Positions 18,065 through 27,505 of a stretch of DNA of 64,000 bases are shown here, piece by piece. Positions within the stretch are counted from its first letter, which is position 1. Each line of letters opens with the position of its first letter. The notes under the pieces are model-generated. The model did not search any database, was not told the origin of the DNA, and was given only the letters and a program-made list of their open reading frames with translations. The DNA is taken from contig CBDEWC010000045.1 of assembly GCA_965243695.1 (NCBI GenBank), forward strand, positions 372,001 to 436,000, written 5' to 3'. This stretch comes from JAKVCB01 sp965243695. GTDB lineage: Bacteria; Planctomycetota; Planctomycetia; Pirellulales; Lacipirellulaceae. A program made the position numbers and the translations under genes.

Positions 18065-19218
18065 TTCGGATCGAGTGCATCCCGCAAACCATCACCCAGA
18101 AAATTAAGGGAAAAGAGTGTAATCCCGAGTGCCACGCTCGGAAAAACGATTAACCACCAATAAATCTTCACCGGGTTGATCACCTTGATTCCCTCGTTCG
18201 CCAACAACCCCCAGGAGACGTCTGGCGGTTCGACTCCCAAACCGAGAAAAGAAAGAAACGCTTCGAACAACATGACTCGCGGAATTGTCAACGTCAGGTA
18301 GACAATGACAATGCTCACCAGGTTAGGAAGAATGTGGCGTGCGATGATGGCCGACTGGCTCACCCCCAGCGCGCGGGCTGCCTCAATGAAGGGTTCATGC
18401 TTGAGTGAAATCACTTGCCCCCGAACTACCCTGGCCATCGTTAACCAGTAGATGGCACCAACCACCAGAAAAAAGACCGTAATGCGGTCAATCCCAACCA
18501 ATTCAAGGGTCATCTTGATATCGCGTTGTCCAAGAATTGTGATGATAAAAATCACGACGAAGATGAACGGTATGGAGTAGAGGATGTCCACAATGCGCAT
18601 CATCAGGTCGTCGACAAATCCACCACAATATCCAGCCACTGCACCCCAAGTCACACCAATAAGTAATGAGACGAGCGTAGCGACAAGCCCCACAATCAAA
18701 GAGACGCGGGCTCCCCAAAACAGGCGCGAGAAAATGTCACGCCCCAGCAAGTCCCGTCCTGCCACAGGACCGAGGGACCAATGGCCAAACAACCAATACC
18801 TGGTCCGCACCATCCAGCGACTCAACGGGCCCAGGTCGGGAAATCCTGCTATGCGATAGGGAGTTTGTGCAACATCCCTGGCCTGCTGGCGTTGCTCAAG
18901 GGTTTGCGAATGCCCGCGAACTGGCACAACCGCCGAAGACTTCTGAATCGCTTTGATATCAAGGGAAAACGTTGGCCTGAAAAGGGGAATCAGTTGAGGC
19001 GGCTCGTACTGCAAGTCGGTACGATCACGGTCGGGAGGATCGAGTGGAAGCAGCGGCGTCAAAAGTGCAAGCCCGCAAATCGCCACCAGGATCCACATGC
19101 TAACCATGGCAACGCGATTGCACCGAAGCTTTCGCCAGGCATCCTGCCACAACGACCCGCCCTGGGCCGATGCACCTACGTCGCTTGTGTTCGAATGATG
19201 ATTCTTGGATCCCAGCAT
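18049..19218 (-). CDS. ABC transporter permease, DppC/OppC type
   Basis: Inner-membrane permease of a peptide-type (SBP_bac_5) ABC importer, 389 aa. Topology: one N-terminal helix (VAMVSMWILVAICGLALLTPLL), an unusually long ~110-residue extracytoplasmic loop, then five helices. The N-terminal family motif GRDLLGRDIFSRLFWGARVSL and the coupling EAA loop EAARALGVSQSAIIARHILPN are clear. Family members are usually ~300 aa; the excess is the loop. It starts 6 bp after the OppB-type gene. No ATPase genes follow. Confidence 0.92.
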   Translation of the reverse strand: MLGSKNHHSNTSDVGASAQGGSLWQDAWRKLRCNRVAMVSMWILVAICGLALLTPLLPLDPPDRDRTDLQYEPPQLIPLFRPTFSLDIKAIQKSSAVVPVRGHSQTLEQRQQARDVAQTPYRIAGFPDLGPLSRWMVRTRYWLFGHWSLGPVAGRDLLGRDIFSRLFWGARVSLIVGLVATLVSLLIGVTWGAVAGYCGGFVDDLMMRIVDILYSIPFIFVVIFIITILGQRDIKMTLELVGIDRITVFFLVVGAIYWLTMARVVRGQVISLKHEPFIEAARALGVSQSAIIARHILPNLVSIVIVYLTLTIPRVMLFEAFLSFLGLGVEPPDVSWGLLANEGIKVINPVKIYWWLIVFPSVALGITLFSLNFLGDGLRDALDPKIETK

Positions 19219-19224
19219 CTCACG

Positions 19225-20139
19225 TTATTCCAGTTCGATCCGAGGATCAAGCAAAGCGTAGGAAATATCGACCAGCACGTTCATGGTGTAGAGCAACACG
19301 GTGTACAGCAGAACGAGCCCCATCGCTAACGTGTAGTCTCGATCGAGTGCCGCCTGAACAAAATGAGATCCCAGTCCTGGGATGTAGAAAATGCGTTCGA
19401 CGACCAATGATCCCGTAAGGATGCCGGCGGTTGCCGGCCCGAGAAATGACATGATCGGCAAAAGGGCTCCAGGCAAAGCATGTCGCAAGACAACCTGCCG
19501 TTTGGTCAACCCCTTGGCACGGGCCGTACGAATGTAATCCTGCGAAAGCACATCGAGCATACTGGTGCGCATGATTCGTGCAACATAGGCGGCATAAGGA
19601 GCTCCCAGGCAGAAGGCGGGTAGGAAGAGTTGTCGAACAGACCCCCAACCGGCAGCGGGGAATACGGGAAACAGAAATACAAATCCGATGATGGCAAGAC
19701 CTGCAATGACAAAATTCGGGAGGGCAATTCCCACCGTTGCGACCGACCGCAAGGTCAGATCGCTCACCGAGCCACGATGAACTGCCGAAACAATTCCAGC
19801 CGTGATTCCCAGCACCATGGAAAAGACCAAAGCCAAAAGGCCAAGTGCGGCTGAGACGGGAAGTCCCTCACGTATGTAACGATCAACCGGTAAATCTCGT
19901 CGAAAGCAATCTCCCAGATCACCTCGAACCGTATTCGATAGTTGCCGCCAGTACTGGTTCCAAAGAGGGTCATCGAGGTGGTAGCGGCGCATCATGTTCG
20001 CTTCGATTTCCGGTGGTAGGTTTCGCTCACTATCAAACGGCCCCCCTGGAACAGCGCGCATCAAGAAGAAAGAGACCGTGAAAACCACCCAGAGCGTCAC
20101 CATCATCCAGAGAAACCGCTTGACAAGAAAAGAGATCAC
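19225..20139 (-). CDS. ABC transporter permease, DppB/OppB type
   Basis: Partner permease of the peptide-type importer, 304 aa, six predicted helices. N-terminal hydrophobic segment LWMMVTLWVVFTVSFFLMRA, periplasmic YHLDDPLWNQYWRQL block, and EAA loop RTARAKGLTKRQVVLRHALPG followed by GSLVVERIFYIPGLG, all typical of OppB. The start is GTG 20139, encoding MISFLVKRF. It lies 98 bp after the binding-protein gene and 6 bp before the second permease. Confidence 0.94.
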   Translation of the reverse strand: MISFLVKRFLWMMVTLWVVFTVSFFLMRAVPGGPFDSERNLPPEIEANMMRRYHLDDPLWNQYWRQLSNTVRGDLGDCFRRDLPVDRYIREGLPVSAALGLLALVFSMVLGITAGIVSAVHRGSVSDLTLRSVATVGIALPNFVIAGLAIIGFVFLFPVFPAAGWGSVRQLFLPAFCLGAPYAAYVARIMRTSMLDVLSQDYIRTARAKGLTKRQVVLRHALPGALLPIMSFLGPATAGILTGSLVVERIFYIPGLGSHFVQAALDRDYTLAMGLVLLYTVLLYTMNVLVDISYALLDPRIELE

Positions 20140-20237
20140 GCCTCTGTTCCCCCAGATGGCGGATGTTTACGATCGCGAATCATGCTGGCTGTCAACGCGC
20201 CTTGTAGCGCAGTATCCAAGTTTGGTTGCAACGCGAA

Positions 20238-22103
20238 CTATTCGGAACTCATGTACTCGTTCTGCCCACGGGCATCTCGATCCACATAAATCGCACCGAG
20301 CGGATGCAAATCGACCGCTGTGTTGTAAAATCCGCGTACGTAAGGCTGGACAAGATTGCGCGATACGTAGTAGTAAATCGGAATTATGGGCAATTCTTCC
20401 ATGAGAATCCGCTCAGCATTTTCCAACAGCCGCAACCGTTTTTCGTCATCAAGCTCAGCGGCAGCCTCTGCAATAAGCCGATCATACTCCAGGTTGGACC
20501 ATCCGCTCCGGTTGTTTTCACCGTCGGTGACAAACATATCAAGATAAGTGTTTGCGTCGAGATAGTCTCCCACCCAGGACCGCCGGCAAATGCCAAAGTT
20601 CATCTGCCGTTGGCTATTCAAATAGGAACCCCACTCTTCGTTCCGCATGCTAACGGTAATACCGAGATTCCGCTGCCACTGCTTCCGAATCAGTTCGGCA
20701 ATGGTCTGGTGCGTTTCGTCGCTGTTGTAAAGGATTTCGAATTTGGGAAAACCGATTCCATTGGGATAACCTGCTTCGCTGAGTAAACGGCGGGCTTTTT
20801 CAGGATCTTCAGGGTGACATTCCTGGAGGTGATATCCCGGGATTCCAGGAGGTACGAGCCCGTAGGCCACCACCTCGCCAGCTCCCATCGCAACGCGGGT
20901 AATCTCATCGCGGTCCAGAGCAAGTGAAAGGGCCTGGCGAACCCGCATATCATCAAGTGGCTTCTGCTTGAGATTCAGACCATAAAAATAGGAACACAAA
21001 AACGGGGCCGGATTCAAGTCAACTTTATCCCGCCCATGTTCCAGTAGATCGCGCACAATGAGCGATTCAGTATCGGTCAACCAGTCGATCTGACCTGTCT
21101 CATACATATTGAAGGCCGTCGTGCGCGAATCGACCGACAACGCATCGACGACATTCAATCGGACATTTTTCCGATCCCAATAAGTATCGCTCTTCATGAG
21201 TCGAATCCGGTCCCGAACTCGGCGAAACTTCAGGCGAAAGGCCCCGTTACCAACGATATTTTCAGGATAGGTCCAGTCGGGAGAACCATGCTCTTCAACA
21301 CACAGACGGTAGAGTGGAAACAAGGCGTAGTGCATCGTGAGCTGAAGCCAGAATGGGGTCGGACGCTGGAGTGTCGTCACCAAAGTTTTATCGTCAACCG
21401 CGTCGAGACCAACTTCCCTGAAGTCAAGCAGTACCTGCCGACACGGTTCGACCCCGCCAGAGTCTTCTTGAGTATCAGCGCCAACCAGGAATTTCCGCTC
21501 CTCTTTCCCAACACGCACCACTACCACGCAGGAACTCTTCCCAAACTTTTCTGTTATTTTCTTGCTTATCAAGACACCGTGCAACAACTCACCACGACGT
21601 GTCCAGGGCTGGCCATCAGGTAGGTTCAGTTCAACCTCAACACGATCCCCCGGGGCAATCCCGGCAAGTCCGGCACTGTATCGGCGTGCATTCTTGATGT
21701 ACCAGCACTGGTATGCATAGCGAGCGCCGGTCATCGGATCCAGCATACGACGGATTCCGTACAGGAAATCCTCCGCGGTTACCGCCACCCCATTGGACCA
21801 GCGGGCATCGGAACGCAGGTGGAAGGTGTAGACTCTTTTGTCTGCAGAAATGTCCCAAGACTCCGCCACTCCAGGCTCGGGAAGATAGGTCTCGGGGTTG
21901 GGCTTTGCCAATCCCTCAAAAATAGCAGTGAGAATACGGTGTTCGGGAATTCCGGTCACGGTTGCCGGATCCATGGACTTAATTTCGGTTTCATTGTGAA
22001 AGGTAAAATCCGCAGGCGGCAGGTTGCCGCGTAAAACAGCCCAGGCGACGGACGAAATGCCCAATGCTAGGATGATGAGGATCAAAAGAAAACGCTGTGA
22101 CAT
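20238..22103 (-). CDS. ABC transporter substrate-binding protein, peptide type
   Basis: A 621-aa family-5 solute-binding protein (OppA/DppA type). ATG 22103 is chosen because it gives a signal anchor (MSQRFLLILIILALGISSVA); an in-frame upstream start at 22163 would add 20 residues with no signal. Typical blocks: NETEIKSMDPATVTG, GLAKPNPETYLPEPGVAESW, VAVTAEDFLYGIRRM, VGNGAFRLKF and VRQALSLALDRDEI. A ~60-residue insert, including KFGKSSCVVVVRVGKEERKF, interrupts lobe I. Ligand probably an oligopeptide, but this family also binds other ligands. Confidence 0.9.
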   Translation of the reverse strand: MSQRFLLILIILALGISSVAWAVLRGNLPPADFTFHNETEIKSMDPATVTGIPEHRILTAIFEGLAKPNPETYLPEPGVAESWDISADKRVYTFHLRSDARWSNGVAVTAEDFLYGIRRMLDPMTGARYAYQCWYIKNARRYSAGLAGIAPGDRVEVELNLPDGQPWTRRGELLHGVLISKKITEKFGKSSCVVVVRVGKEERKFLVGADTQEDSGGVEPCRQVLLDFREVGLDAVDDKTLVTTLQRPTPFWLQLTMHYALFPLYRLCVEEHGSPDWTYPENIVGNGAFRLKFRRVRDRIRLMKSDTYWDRKNVRLNVVDALSVDSRTTAFNMYETGQIDWLTDTESLIVRDLLEHGRDKVDLNPAPFLCSYFYGLNLKQKPLDDMRVRQALSLALDRDEITRVAMGAGEVVAYGLVPPGIPGYHLQECHPEDPEKARRLLSEAGYPNGIGFPKFEILYNSDETHQTIAELIRKQWQRNLGITVSMRNEEWGSYLNSQRQMNFGICRRSWVGDYLDANTYLDMFVTDGENNRSGWSNLEYDRLIAEAAAELDDEKRLRLLENAERILMEELPIIPIYYYVSRNLVQPYVRGFYNTAVDLHPLGAIYVDRDARGQNEYMSSE

Positions 22104-22136
22104 GGTAAAAACATTTGGGTTGGAGCAAATTTTAAT

Positions 22137-22637
22137 ATGAGCGAGCGGCATCACCAACGTCACAAACCTCCTCGTGCACTAGCGGGCCCGCGAAATCTTG
22201 TGGTTGTTTGTGCTCCCCTGCGGAGCAACATTAACCTCTCAAGGATTGTCCGAACTGCCGGTTGTTGTGGAATTACGCGCGTCATCTCCATCGGTACGGC
22301 CAGGCTCGACCCGAAAATTGCCCGCGATGCCGCCGAGCACATCACGCTCGAAAGCCACCGCACACTCCCACCCGTAGTCGATAGACTAGGGGCGGAGGGA
22401 TATCGACTTGTCGGGCTGGAGCAGACGAACGATTCCAAAAACATCCACCAGTATCCATTCGAATCGAAAACAGCTTTGGTCGTGGGCAATGAGCGTCTAG
22501 GTCTGGAGGAAGATGTCCTCGAAAAACTTGACGACATTGTTGAAATTCCGGTGTGGGGATTACCTTTCAGTTACAACGTGGCAACCGCCACGGCGATGGC
22601 TCTTTACGAGTATTGCCGGCAGTTTCCTGACGGTTGA
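22137..22637 (+). CDS. SpoU-family RNA 2'-O-methyltransferase
   Basis: SAM-dependent methyltransferase of the SPOUT/TrmH family, 166 aa, close to the minimal TrmL-like size, so a tRNA 2'-O-methylase is plausible. Motif 1 NINLSRIVRTAGCCGI (about 29-44), motif 2 ALVVGNERLGLEED (about 112-125) and motif 3 IPVWGLPFSYNVATATAMALY (about 138-158) are all visible; the usual SLNVA is SYNVA here. It is divergent from the binding-protein gene with a 33-bp gap, and its last 34 bp overlap the 3' end of mtaB on the other strand. Confidence 0.9.
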   Translation: MSERHHQRHKPPRALAGPRNLVVVCAPLRSNINLSRIVRTAGCCGITRVISIGTARLDPKIARDAAEHITLESHRTLPPVVDRLGAEGYRLVGLEQTNDSKNIHQYPFESKTALVVGNERLGLEEDVLEKLDDIVEIPVWGLPFSYNVATATAMALYEYCRQFPDG

Positions 22638-23905
22638 CCTGTCGCCAGAATGTGACCATCGACCAGATCGCGGGCAACCAAATCGACGAGTTGACCGGCT
22701 GGTAGGGGTGAAGGTGTTTCGATTTCCACTGGGGCATAACGGCAGGAGGTTCCCACCTGCACGTTGACCCGGTCAGGGTGGGACGATTCGACCAAGACCT
22801 GAAGCCGAGACCCCAAAAGACTGTGGAAGTAGCGATCTCGAAGTTGAACCTCGAGTTGGGACAAGGCTTGCTGTCGTTGGCGTTTGATCTTTTTAGGTAG
22901 TTGTCCCGGCATTTCAGCCGCCGGAGTACCCCGACGTGCACTGAATGGGAAGATATGGATTTTCGAGAAGCCGACCTGCTGGCAAGCAGCAAGCGTTTCG
23001 GAAAATTCCTGGTCCGTCTCACCAGGAAAACCGACAATCACGTCAGTGGTGATTGCCGGATTTTCAAGTTGTTCCTGGACGAGCCGGCAACGATCCACAA
23101 ATCGGCGGCTGCCCCACCGACGTCGCATCCGCCGCAAGACGGTGTCACTACCGCTTTGCATGGAAATGTGCATGTGGGGGCATACTTTTTCACCGTACTC
23201 CGCTAACACGCTGATCAACTCGCGTGTTACCTCGGTCGCCTCGATGCTCGAAAGTCGTATGCGAAAGTCGCCTGGAATTTCAGCAATGCGACGAATCAGG
23301 TGGGATAACCGGATCCAATCTTGCTTGGGGCGGTTGCGATTCCACTCGACACCGTAGTGTCCCAGATGAATGCCTGTGAGCACGACTTCCCGGTAACCTC
23401 GATCCACCAGACGACGCACCTCATCGAGAATGTGGTCGACGGGACGGCTCCTGACTTGAGGCCTCACCTGGGGAATAATGCAAAAGCTGCACCGCAACAA
23501 ACAACCGTCTTGCACCTTGATGTAGGCGCGATGGCGACGCCCAAAGCCGCTGATTCCGGTGGGAATGTCGGTAACGCCGAAGCGCCCCAGCAAATCAGGT
23601 AATTCTCGCTTGTCGGTAACAACTTCTGTAACATTCGGCAAATTTGCAACCTCTTCTGGGGCGCGAGTCGCATAGCAACCCATGACCACGATTTTCGCGG
23701 CAGGGTTGTCGCGGGCCAAACGACGAATTGCCTGCCTGCTTTTCGAATCGCCTTCGCTAGTAACTGTACATGTGTTTACAATACAAAGATCGGCCGGTTG
23801 CTGCTGATCCGCATCTTCATAACCAATGCTCAGCAGCCCTTCCCGGACGTACTGGGTCTCATATTGATTGACTTTACAGCCAAGGGTAAGTGCACGGAGT
23901 TTCAT
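22604..23905 (-). CDS. mtaB: tRNA t6A37 methylthiotransferase MtaB
   Basis: Radical-SAM methylthiotransferase converting t6A37 to ms2t6A37 in tRNA. 433 aa. N-terminal UPF0004 domain with cluster cysteines in LGCKVNQYE, VNTCTVT and MGCYA. Radical-SAM motif VQDGCLLRCSFCIIP (Cx3Cx2C, about 144-158) is followed by the MtaB-like VRPQVRSRP. C-terminal TRAM-like region carries RLQVLVESSHPDRVNVQVG. ATG 23905. The 3' end overlaps the convergent SpoU methyltransferase gene; both act on RNA. Confidence 0.93.
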   Translation of the reverse strand: MKLRALTLGCKVNQYETQYVREGLLSIGYEDADQQQPADLCIVNTCTVTSEGDSKSRQAIRRLARDNPAAKIVVMGCYATRAPEEVANLPNVTEVVTDKRELPDLLGRFGVTDIPTGISGFGRRHRAYIKVQDGCLLRCSFCIIPQVRPQVRSRPVDHILDEVRRLVDRGYREVVLTGIHLGHYGVEWNRNRPKQDWIRLSHLIRRIAEIPGDFRIRLSSIEATEVTRELISVLAEYGEKVCPHMHISMQSGSDTVLRRMRRRWGSRRFVDRCRLVQEQLENPAITTDVIVGFPGETDQEFSETLAACQQVGFSKIHIFPFSARRGTPAAEMPGQLPKKIKRQRQQALSQLEVQLRDRYFHSLLGSRLQVLVESSHPDRVNVQVGTSCRYAPVEIETPSPLPAGQLVDLVARDLVDGHILATGQPSGNCRQYS

Positions 23906-23914
23906 CGATTCGGT

Positions 23915-24283
23915 CTACTCCTCTGGTTCGATGGTGCTCCACATCGATCCTTCACTGGTCTCGCTATAGTCTTTGCCGTAGGCATGAATTTGATCTCGCT
24001 TCAGTTCGGCATGCTCCCTGGTCGTGGTGAGAACCGTGGCACGCCCATCCTCGTCGACTGAGTTGGCAATTTCACAACATTCCTCATCAATGTAGCCGAA
24101 AAGTTCACGCAACATCCCCTCGACGTAGTCAAAGGTGTGGGCGTCGCTGTCCCACAATATTACGTGATATCGGGGCTGACGGTTTGGCCTGCGTTGGCTC
24201 CTAGCGACTCGGTCGGGAACCAGCGTCGCGGTCGGGACATCCTCATCAAACCCCGAAAAACTACCGTCGAACGGTTCATTCAT
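23915..24283 (-). CDS. clpS: ClpS-like adaptor with altered N-degron pocket
   Basis: Adaptor of the ClpAP/ClpCP protease family, 122 aa. ATG 24283 is preferred to ATG 24289 because GAGGAGGG abuts the latter and is 6 nt from the former. Core: YHVILWDSDAHTFDYV, MLRELFGYIDEE, SVDEDGRATVLTTTREHAEL. Aligned by eye with E. coli ClpS, the N34-D35-D36 positions are D-S-D and the pocket His66 is Asp. The residues that hold the N-terminal amino group are thus not conserved, so classical N-end-rule recognition is doubtful. The N-terminal ~35 residues are a flexible Arg-rich extension. It lies 9 bp upstream of mtaB. Confidence 0.8.
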   Translation of the reverse strand: MNEPFDGSFSGFDEDVPTATLVPDRVARSQRRPNRQPRYHVILWDSDAHTFDYVEGMLRELFGYIDEECCEIANSVDEDGRATVLTTTREHAELKRDQIHAYGKDYSETSEGSMWSTIEPEE

Positions 24284-24425
24284 CGCCATCCCTCCTCGGC
24301 TGGTGAAATTAGGTATCCGCGATTATATTGTACGCCCGAAGATTAGGCAAAGCATGCCACAAGCCTCCCCCTCCATGTTCATCCAACCGCAGCTGTCAGA
24401 CACGCAAGAGGTACCGATTCTACCG

Positions 24426-25796
24426 ATGAGCAGTCTAAACGAATATCTCGAAAATCACCGCGACGATTTTGAAAGCGACTTGAGTGATTGGTTGCGGATC
24501 CCTAGCGTGAGTGCCGATTCTTCCTTTTCGGGCGATGTAAAACAGGCGGCTCATTGGCTGCAAAGTCACTTGGAAGATATGGGGATGACGGCGGAACTTA
24601 TTGAGACGGCAGGGCATCCATTGATTTACGCCGAGTCCCCCCCTGTGCCCGGCAAACCAGTGGTACTCGTTTATGGACATTACGATGTGCAACCTCCCGA
24701 TCCCTTGGAGGAATGGACTACGCCACCGTTCGAGCCAACAATCCGCGACGGCAACATCTACGCTCGGGGAGCAACCGACGATAAAGGACAACTGTTAACT
24801 CACGTTAAAAGCGCAAGGGCTTGGATCGAATCCGCAGGCAAACTGCCCCTGCAAGTAAAATATCTGATCGAAGGTGAAGAAGAAGTAGGCAGTCCCAATC
24901 TGGAAAACTACCTGTCGACCCACCAACAAAAGCTGGCCTGCGACTGCGTTGTTGTCAGCGATACCAGCCAGTTTGCCCGAGGAGTGCCAGCAATCACTTT
25001 TGGGTTGCGGGGAATCGCCTACTACGAACTCCGCCTGAGTGGGCCGAAACAAGATCTACACTCCGGAATTTTCGGTGGTGGAGTGACGAACCCTGCCAAT
25101 ACACTTGCGCACCTCCTGGCTGCCTTAATCGATGAAAATGGCCGGATTCAAATCCCTGGCTTTTACGACGATGTGATTCCCTTGACCGACCGCGAACGCG
25201 AACAATTTCAAGCCCTTCCCTTCAACGAGGCCCAATTCATCAGCAACTTGGGAGTGAATGGGTTATCAGGCGAGTCAAGCTATTCGACACTTGAACGCCG
25301 ATGGGCTCGCCCCTCCTGCGACGTGCATGGCCTGTGGAGTGGTTACCAGGGGGAAGGAACCAAAACAATTCTGCCAGCCCAAGCGGGTGCCAAATTCAGT
25401 TTCCGTCTGGTTCCCGATCAAGATCCGGCCAGCATCGGAGCAAGTTTGCGCGAATTCTTTGAGTCGCGTCTCCCCCCCGGTATCGAAATGGAACTGATTG
25501 ACTTTAATGGCACATCAGGACTCCTGGTCTCTCTGGAAAGCCCGTACATTGGAGCAGCCGCCCGTGCCATCGAACAAGGATTTGGTTGCCCACCGGTTTT
25601 CATCCGCGAAGGCGGATCGATACCGATTGTGTCCAACTTTATGCGTGAACTAGGAGCAGACGTACTGCTGCTGGGATGGGGTTTGAACGACGATAATGCC
25701 CACAGCCCCAACGAAAAATTTTCGCTCGCCGACTTCCACCGGGGCATCCGTTCTAGTGCCTACCTCTGGCAGGAATTGGCAAGAATTGAACTGTAA
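24426..25796 (+). CDS. M20-family dipeptidase
   Basis: Cytosolic di-zinc peptidase of family M20 (CNDP/PepV-like), 456 aa. ATG 24426 gives MSSLNEYLENHRDDFESDL, a typical start with no signal; upstream in-frame ATGs at 24303, 24354 and 24375 add nothing recognisable. Metal-site blocks: VLVYGHYDVQPPDPLEEW, RGATDDKGQLLTHVK (bridging Asp), LIEGEEEVGSPN, and near the C-terminus GWGLNDDNAHSPNEKF. The inserted lid domain is in the middle (about 195-370). The serS gene follows 5 bp after its stop, so the two are likely one transcript. Confidence 0.92.
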   Translation: MSSLNEYLENHRDDFESDLSDWLRIPSVSADSSFSGDVKQAAHWLQSHLEDMGMTAELIETAGHPLIYAESPPVPGKPVVLVYGHYDVQPPDPLEEWTTPPFEPTIRDGNIYARGATDDKGQLLTHVKSARAWIESAGKLPLQVKYLIEGEEEVGSPNLENYLSTHQQKLACDCVVVSDTSQFARGVPAITFGLRGIAYYELRLSGPKQDLHSGIFGGGVTNPANTLAHLLAALIDENGRIQIPGFYDDVIPLTDREREQFQALPFNEAQFISNLGVNGLSGESSYSTLERRWARPSCDVHGLWSGYQGEGTKTILPAQAGAKFSFRLVPDQDPASIGASLREFFESRLPPGIEMELIDFNGTSGLLVSLESPYIGAAARAIEQGFGCPPVFIREGGSIPIVSNFMRELGADVLLLGWGLNDDNAHSPNEKFSLADFHRGIRSSAYLWQELARIEL

Positions 25797-25801
25797 TTGC
25801 T

Positions 25802-27079
25802 ATGCTTAACAAACGCTTTGTATTGGAAAACGTTGAACTCGTTCAACAGAACTGTAATCATCGTGGTGTTACGGCCGACGTCGCGCGTTTTGCCAGCCTG
25901 GAAACCGACCGCCGTGCGCTCCAAGCTGAGGTAGAAGAAGTCTCACGGCAAGCAAATTTGGTAAGCAAGTCGATTGGCAAGGCAAAAGATGAAGCTGAAC
26001 GCGAAGCACGCAAAGAAGAAGGGCGGCGTTTGCGCGAAGAAAAGGATGCCAAGCAACAAGATATTGATCGGATCGCGGCAGAAGCCGATTCGATCCATCG
26101 AAGCATACCCAACCTCACTCATGCTGACGCACCCATCGGATCAGAGGCCGATAGCCGAGAATTACGCCACGGGGCAATCGAAGTTCGAACCCATAATTTT
26201 CCGGTCCTCGACCACGTTGAATTGGCTGACCAACATGCTCTCGTCGATTTTGAAGGAGGCTCCCGAATCGCCGGTCACGGGTTCTACTTTTTGAAGAACG
26301 AAGCCGTGTTGCTGGAACTGGCACTCCAGCAATTCGTGATCGAAAAGCTGGTACGCGAGGGTTTTACCCCAATGCTGACCCCCGATCTGGCACGCGGCGA
26401 AATCCTCCAAGGAATCGGGTTCATTCCGCGCGGCCCCGAAACTCAAATCTACAGCATTGAAAATGAAAATCTAAATCTCGTCGCCACGGCCGAAATTACC
26501 CTGGGAGGCCTCTACGCCGGACAAACGCTCGATGCCAGTCAACTACCCATGAAATTGTGTGGTATCAGCCATTGCTTTCGTACCGAAGCAGGCGCAGCAG
26601 GACGAGTATCGAGAGGCTTGTACCGTGTTCACCAATTCACCAAAGTCGAAATGTTCAGCTTCACAAAACCAGAACAAAGTGATGACATGCTTGAACACTT
26701 CTGCAACTTGGAATGCCAAATCTTCGACGACCTCGGCATTCCCTTCCGTGTAATCGATACTGCAACGGGAGACCTGGGTGGGCCAGCCTACCGCAAATAC
26801 GATCTGGAGGCATGGATGCCAGGACGCGGGGCAAACGGCGAATATGGCGAAGTCACGAGCGCCTCGAATTGCACCGATTACCAGGCACGAGGACTCGATA
26901 TTCGCTTCAAGACCCAGGGAGAAAAAGGGACCCGCTTTGTCCACACCCTCAATGGGACCGCAGTTGCCATTAGCCGAGCCATTATTGCGATCCTGGAAAA
27001 CTACCAACAAGCCGACGGCTCTATCCTGATCCCAGACGTCTTAAAAAAGTATGTCGGTAAAGATCGTATTGGAGCATAA
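25802..27079 (+). CDS. serS: Seryl-tRNA synthetase
   Basis: Charges tRNA-Ser and tRNA-Sec with serine. 425 aa, normal length. The N-terminal antiparallel coiled coil (about 28-105) is rich in Lys and Glu. Class II motif 2 is SHCFRTEAGAAGRVSRGLYR with HQFTKVEMF; motif 3 is NGTAVAISRAIIAILENYQ. The serine-specific TAEITLGGLYAGQ segment is present (TAEVPL in many homologues). ATG 25802, 5 bp after the dipeptidase stop. Confidence 0.97.
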   Translation: MLNKRFVLENVELVQQNCNHRGVTADVARFASLETDRRALQAEVEEVSRQANLVSKSIGKAKDEAEREARKEEGRRLREEKDAKQQDIDRIAAEADSIHRSIPNLTHADAPIGSEADSRELRHGAIEVRTHNFPVLDHVELADQHALVDFEGGSRIAGHGFYFLKNEAVLLELALQQFVIEKLVREGFTPMLTPDLARGEILQGIGFIPRGPETQIYSIENENLNLVATAEITLGGLYAGQTLDASQLPMKLCGISHCFRTEAGAAGRVSRGLYRVHQFTKVEMFSFTKPEQSDDMLEHFCNLECQIFDDLGIPFRVIDTATGDLGGPAYRKYDLEAWMPGRGANGEYGEVTSASNCTDYQARGLDIRFKTQGEKGTRFVHTLNGTAVAISRAIIAILENYQQADGSILIPDVLKKYVGKDRIGA

Positions 27080-27505
27080 CCGTCGAACAACGACGCCAGT
27101 CAAACGACTCCTCCCAGCCAAACCGGTCCTCGTGGTCTGACCCTATCGGCTCCAACGGTCGAAAGAGGCCTGTCTTAAGGCAAACCATGCCTATTGCACT
27201 GCTGCCGGATCAGCATCCGAGTCCGTCTCTCGCAAGCTGATTGACCCGTACAAGTGGTCTTTTCCCTCGAAACAATTTTTTCGGACTGGGAAATCTGTTC
27301 CGATCTGGAACTTTGGGATGATTAGTTAAGGTGGAGACACTAGGGAGTCGATAGCTGCCAATGGCGTATGAAGCGTCGAGGTGAGGCACCTGTAAAACCT
27401 CGCTTACGTCATGGATCGGCACGAATACGTTGACGTGCGTTCCAGGCGAGGACAATGCCGCCTCAACACCTGTTTCCCCTCCCCCACTATCCGAGGAGTT
27501 TCCTG
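27080..27505. other. Intergenic region upstream of the Cys-rich gene
   Basis: No gene is seen. The stretch presumably carries the promoter of the Cys-rich gene; TTGACC at 27240-27245 resembles a -35 box but has no matching -10 box. A small hairpin GTTCC/GGAAC occurs near 27297-27312. Confidence 0.4.
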
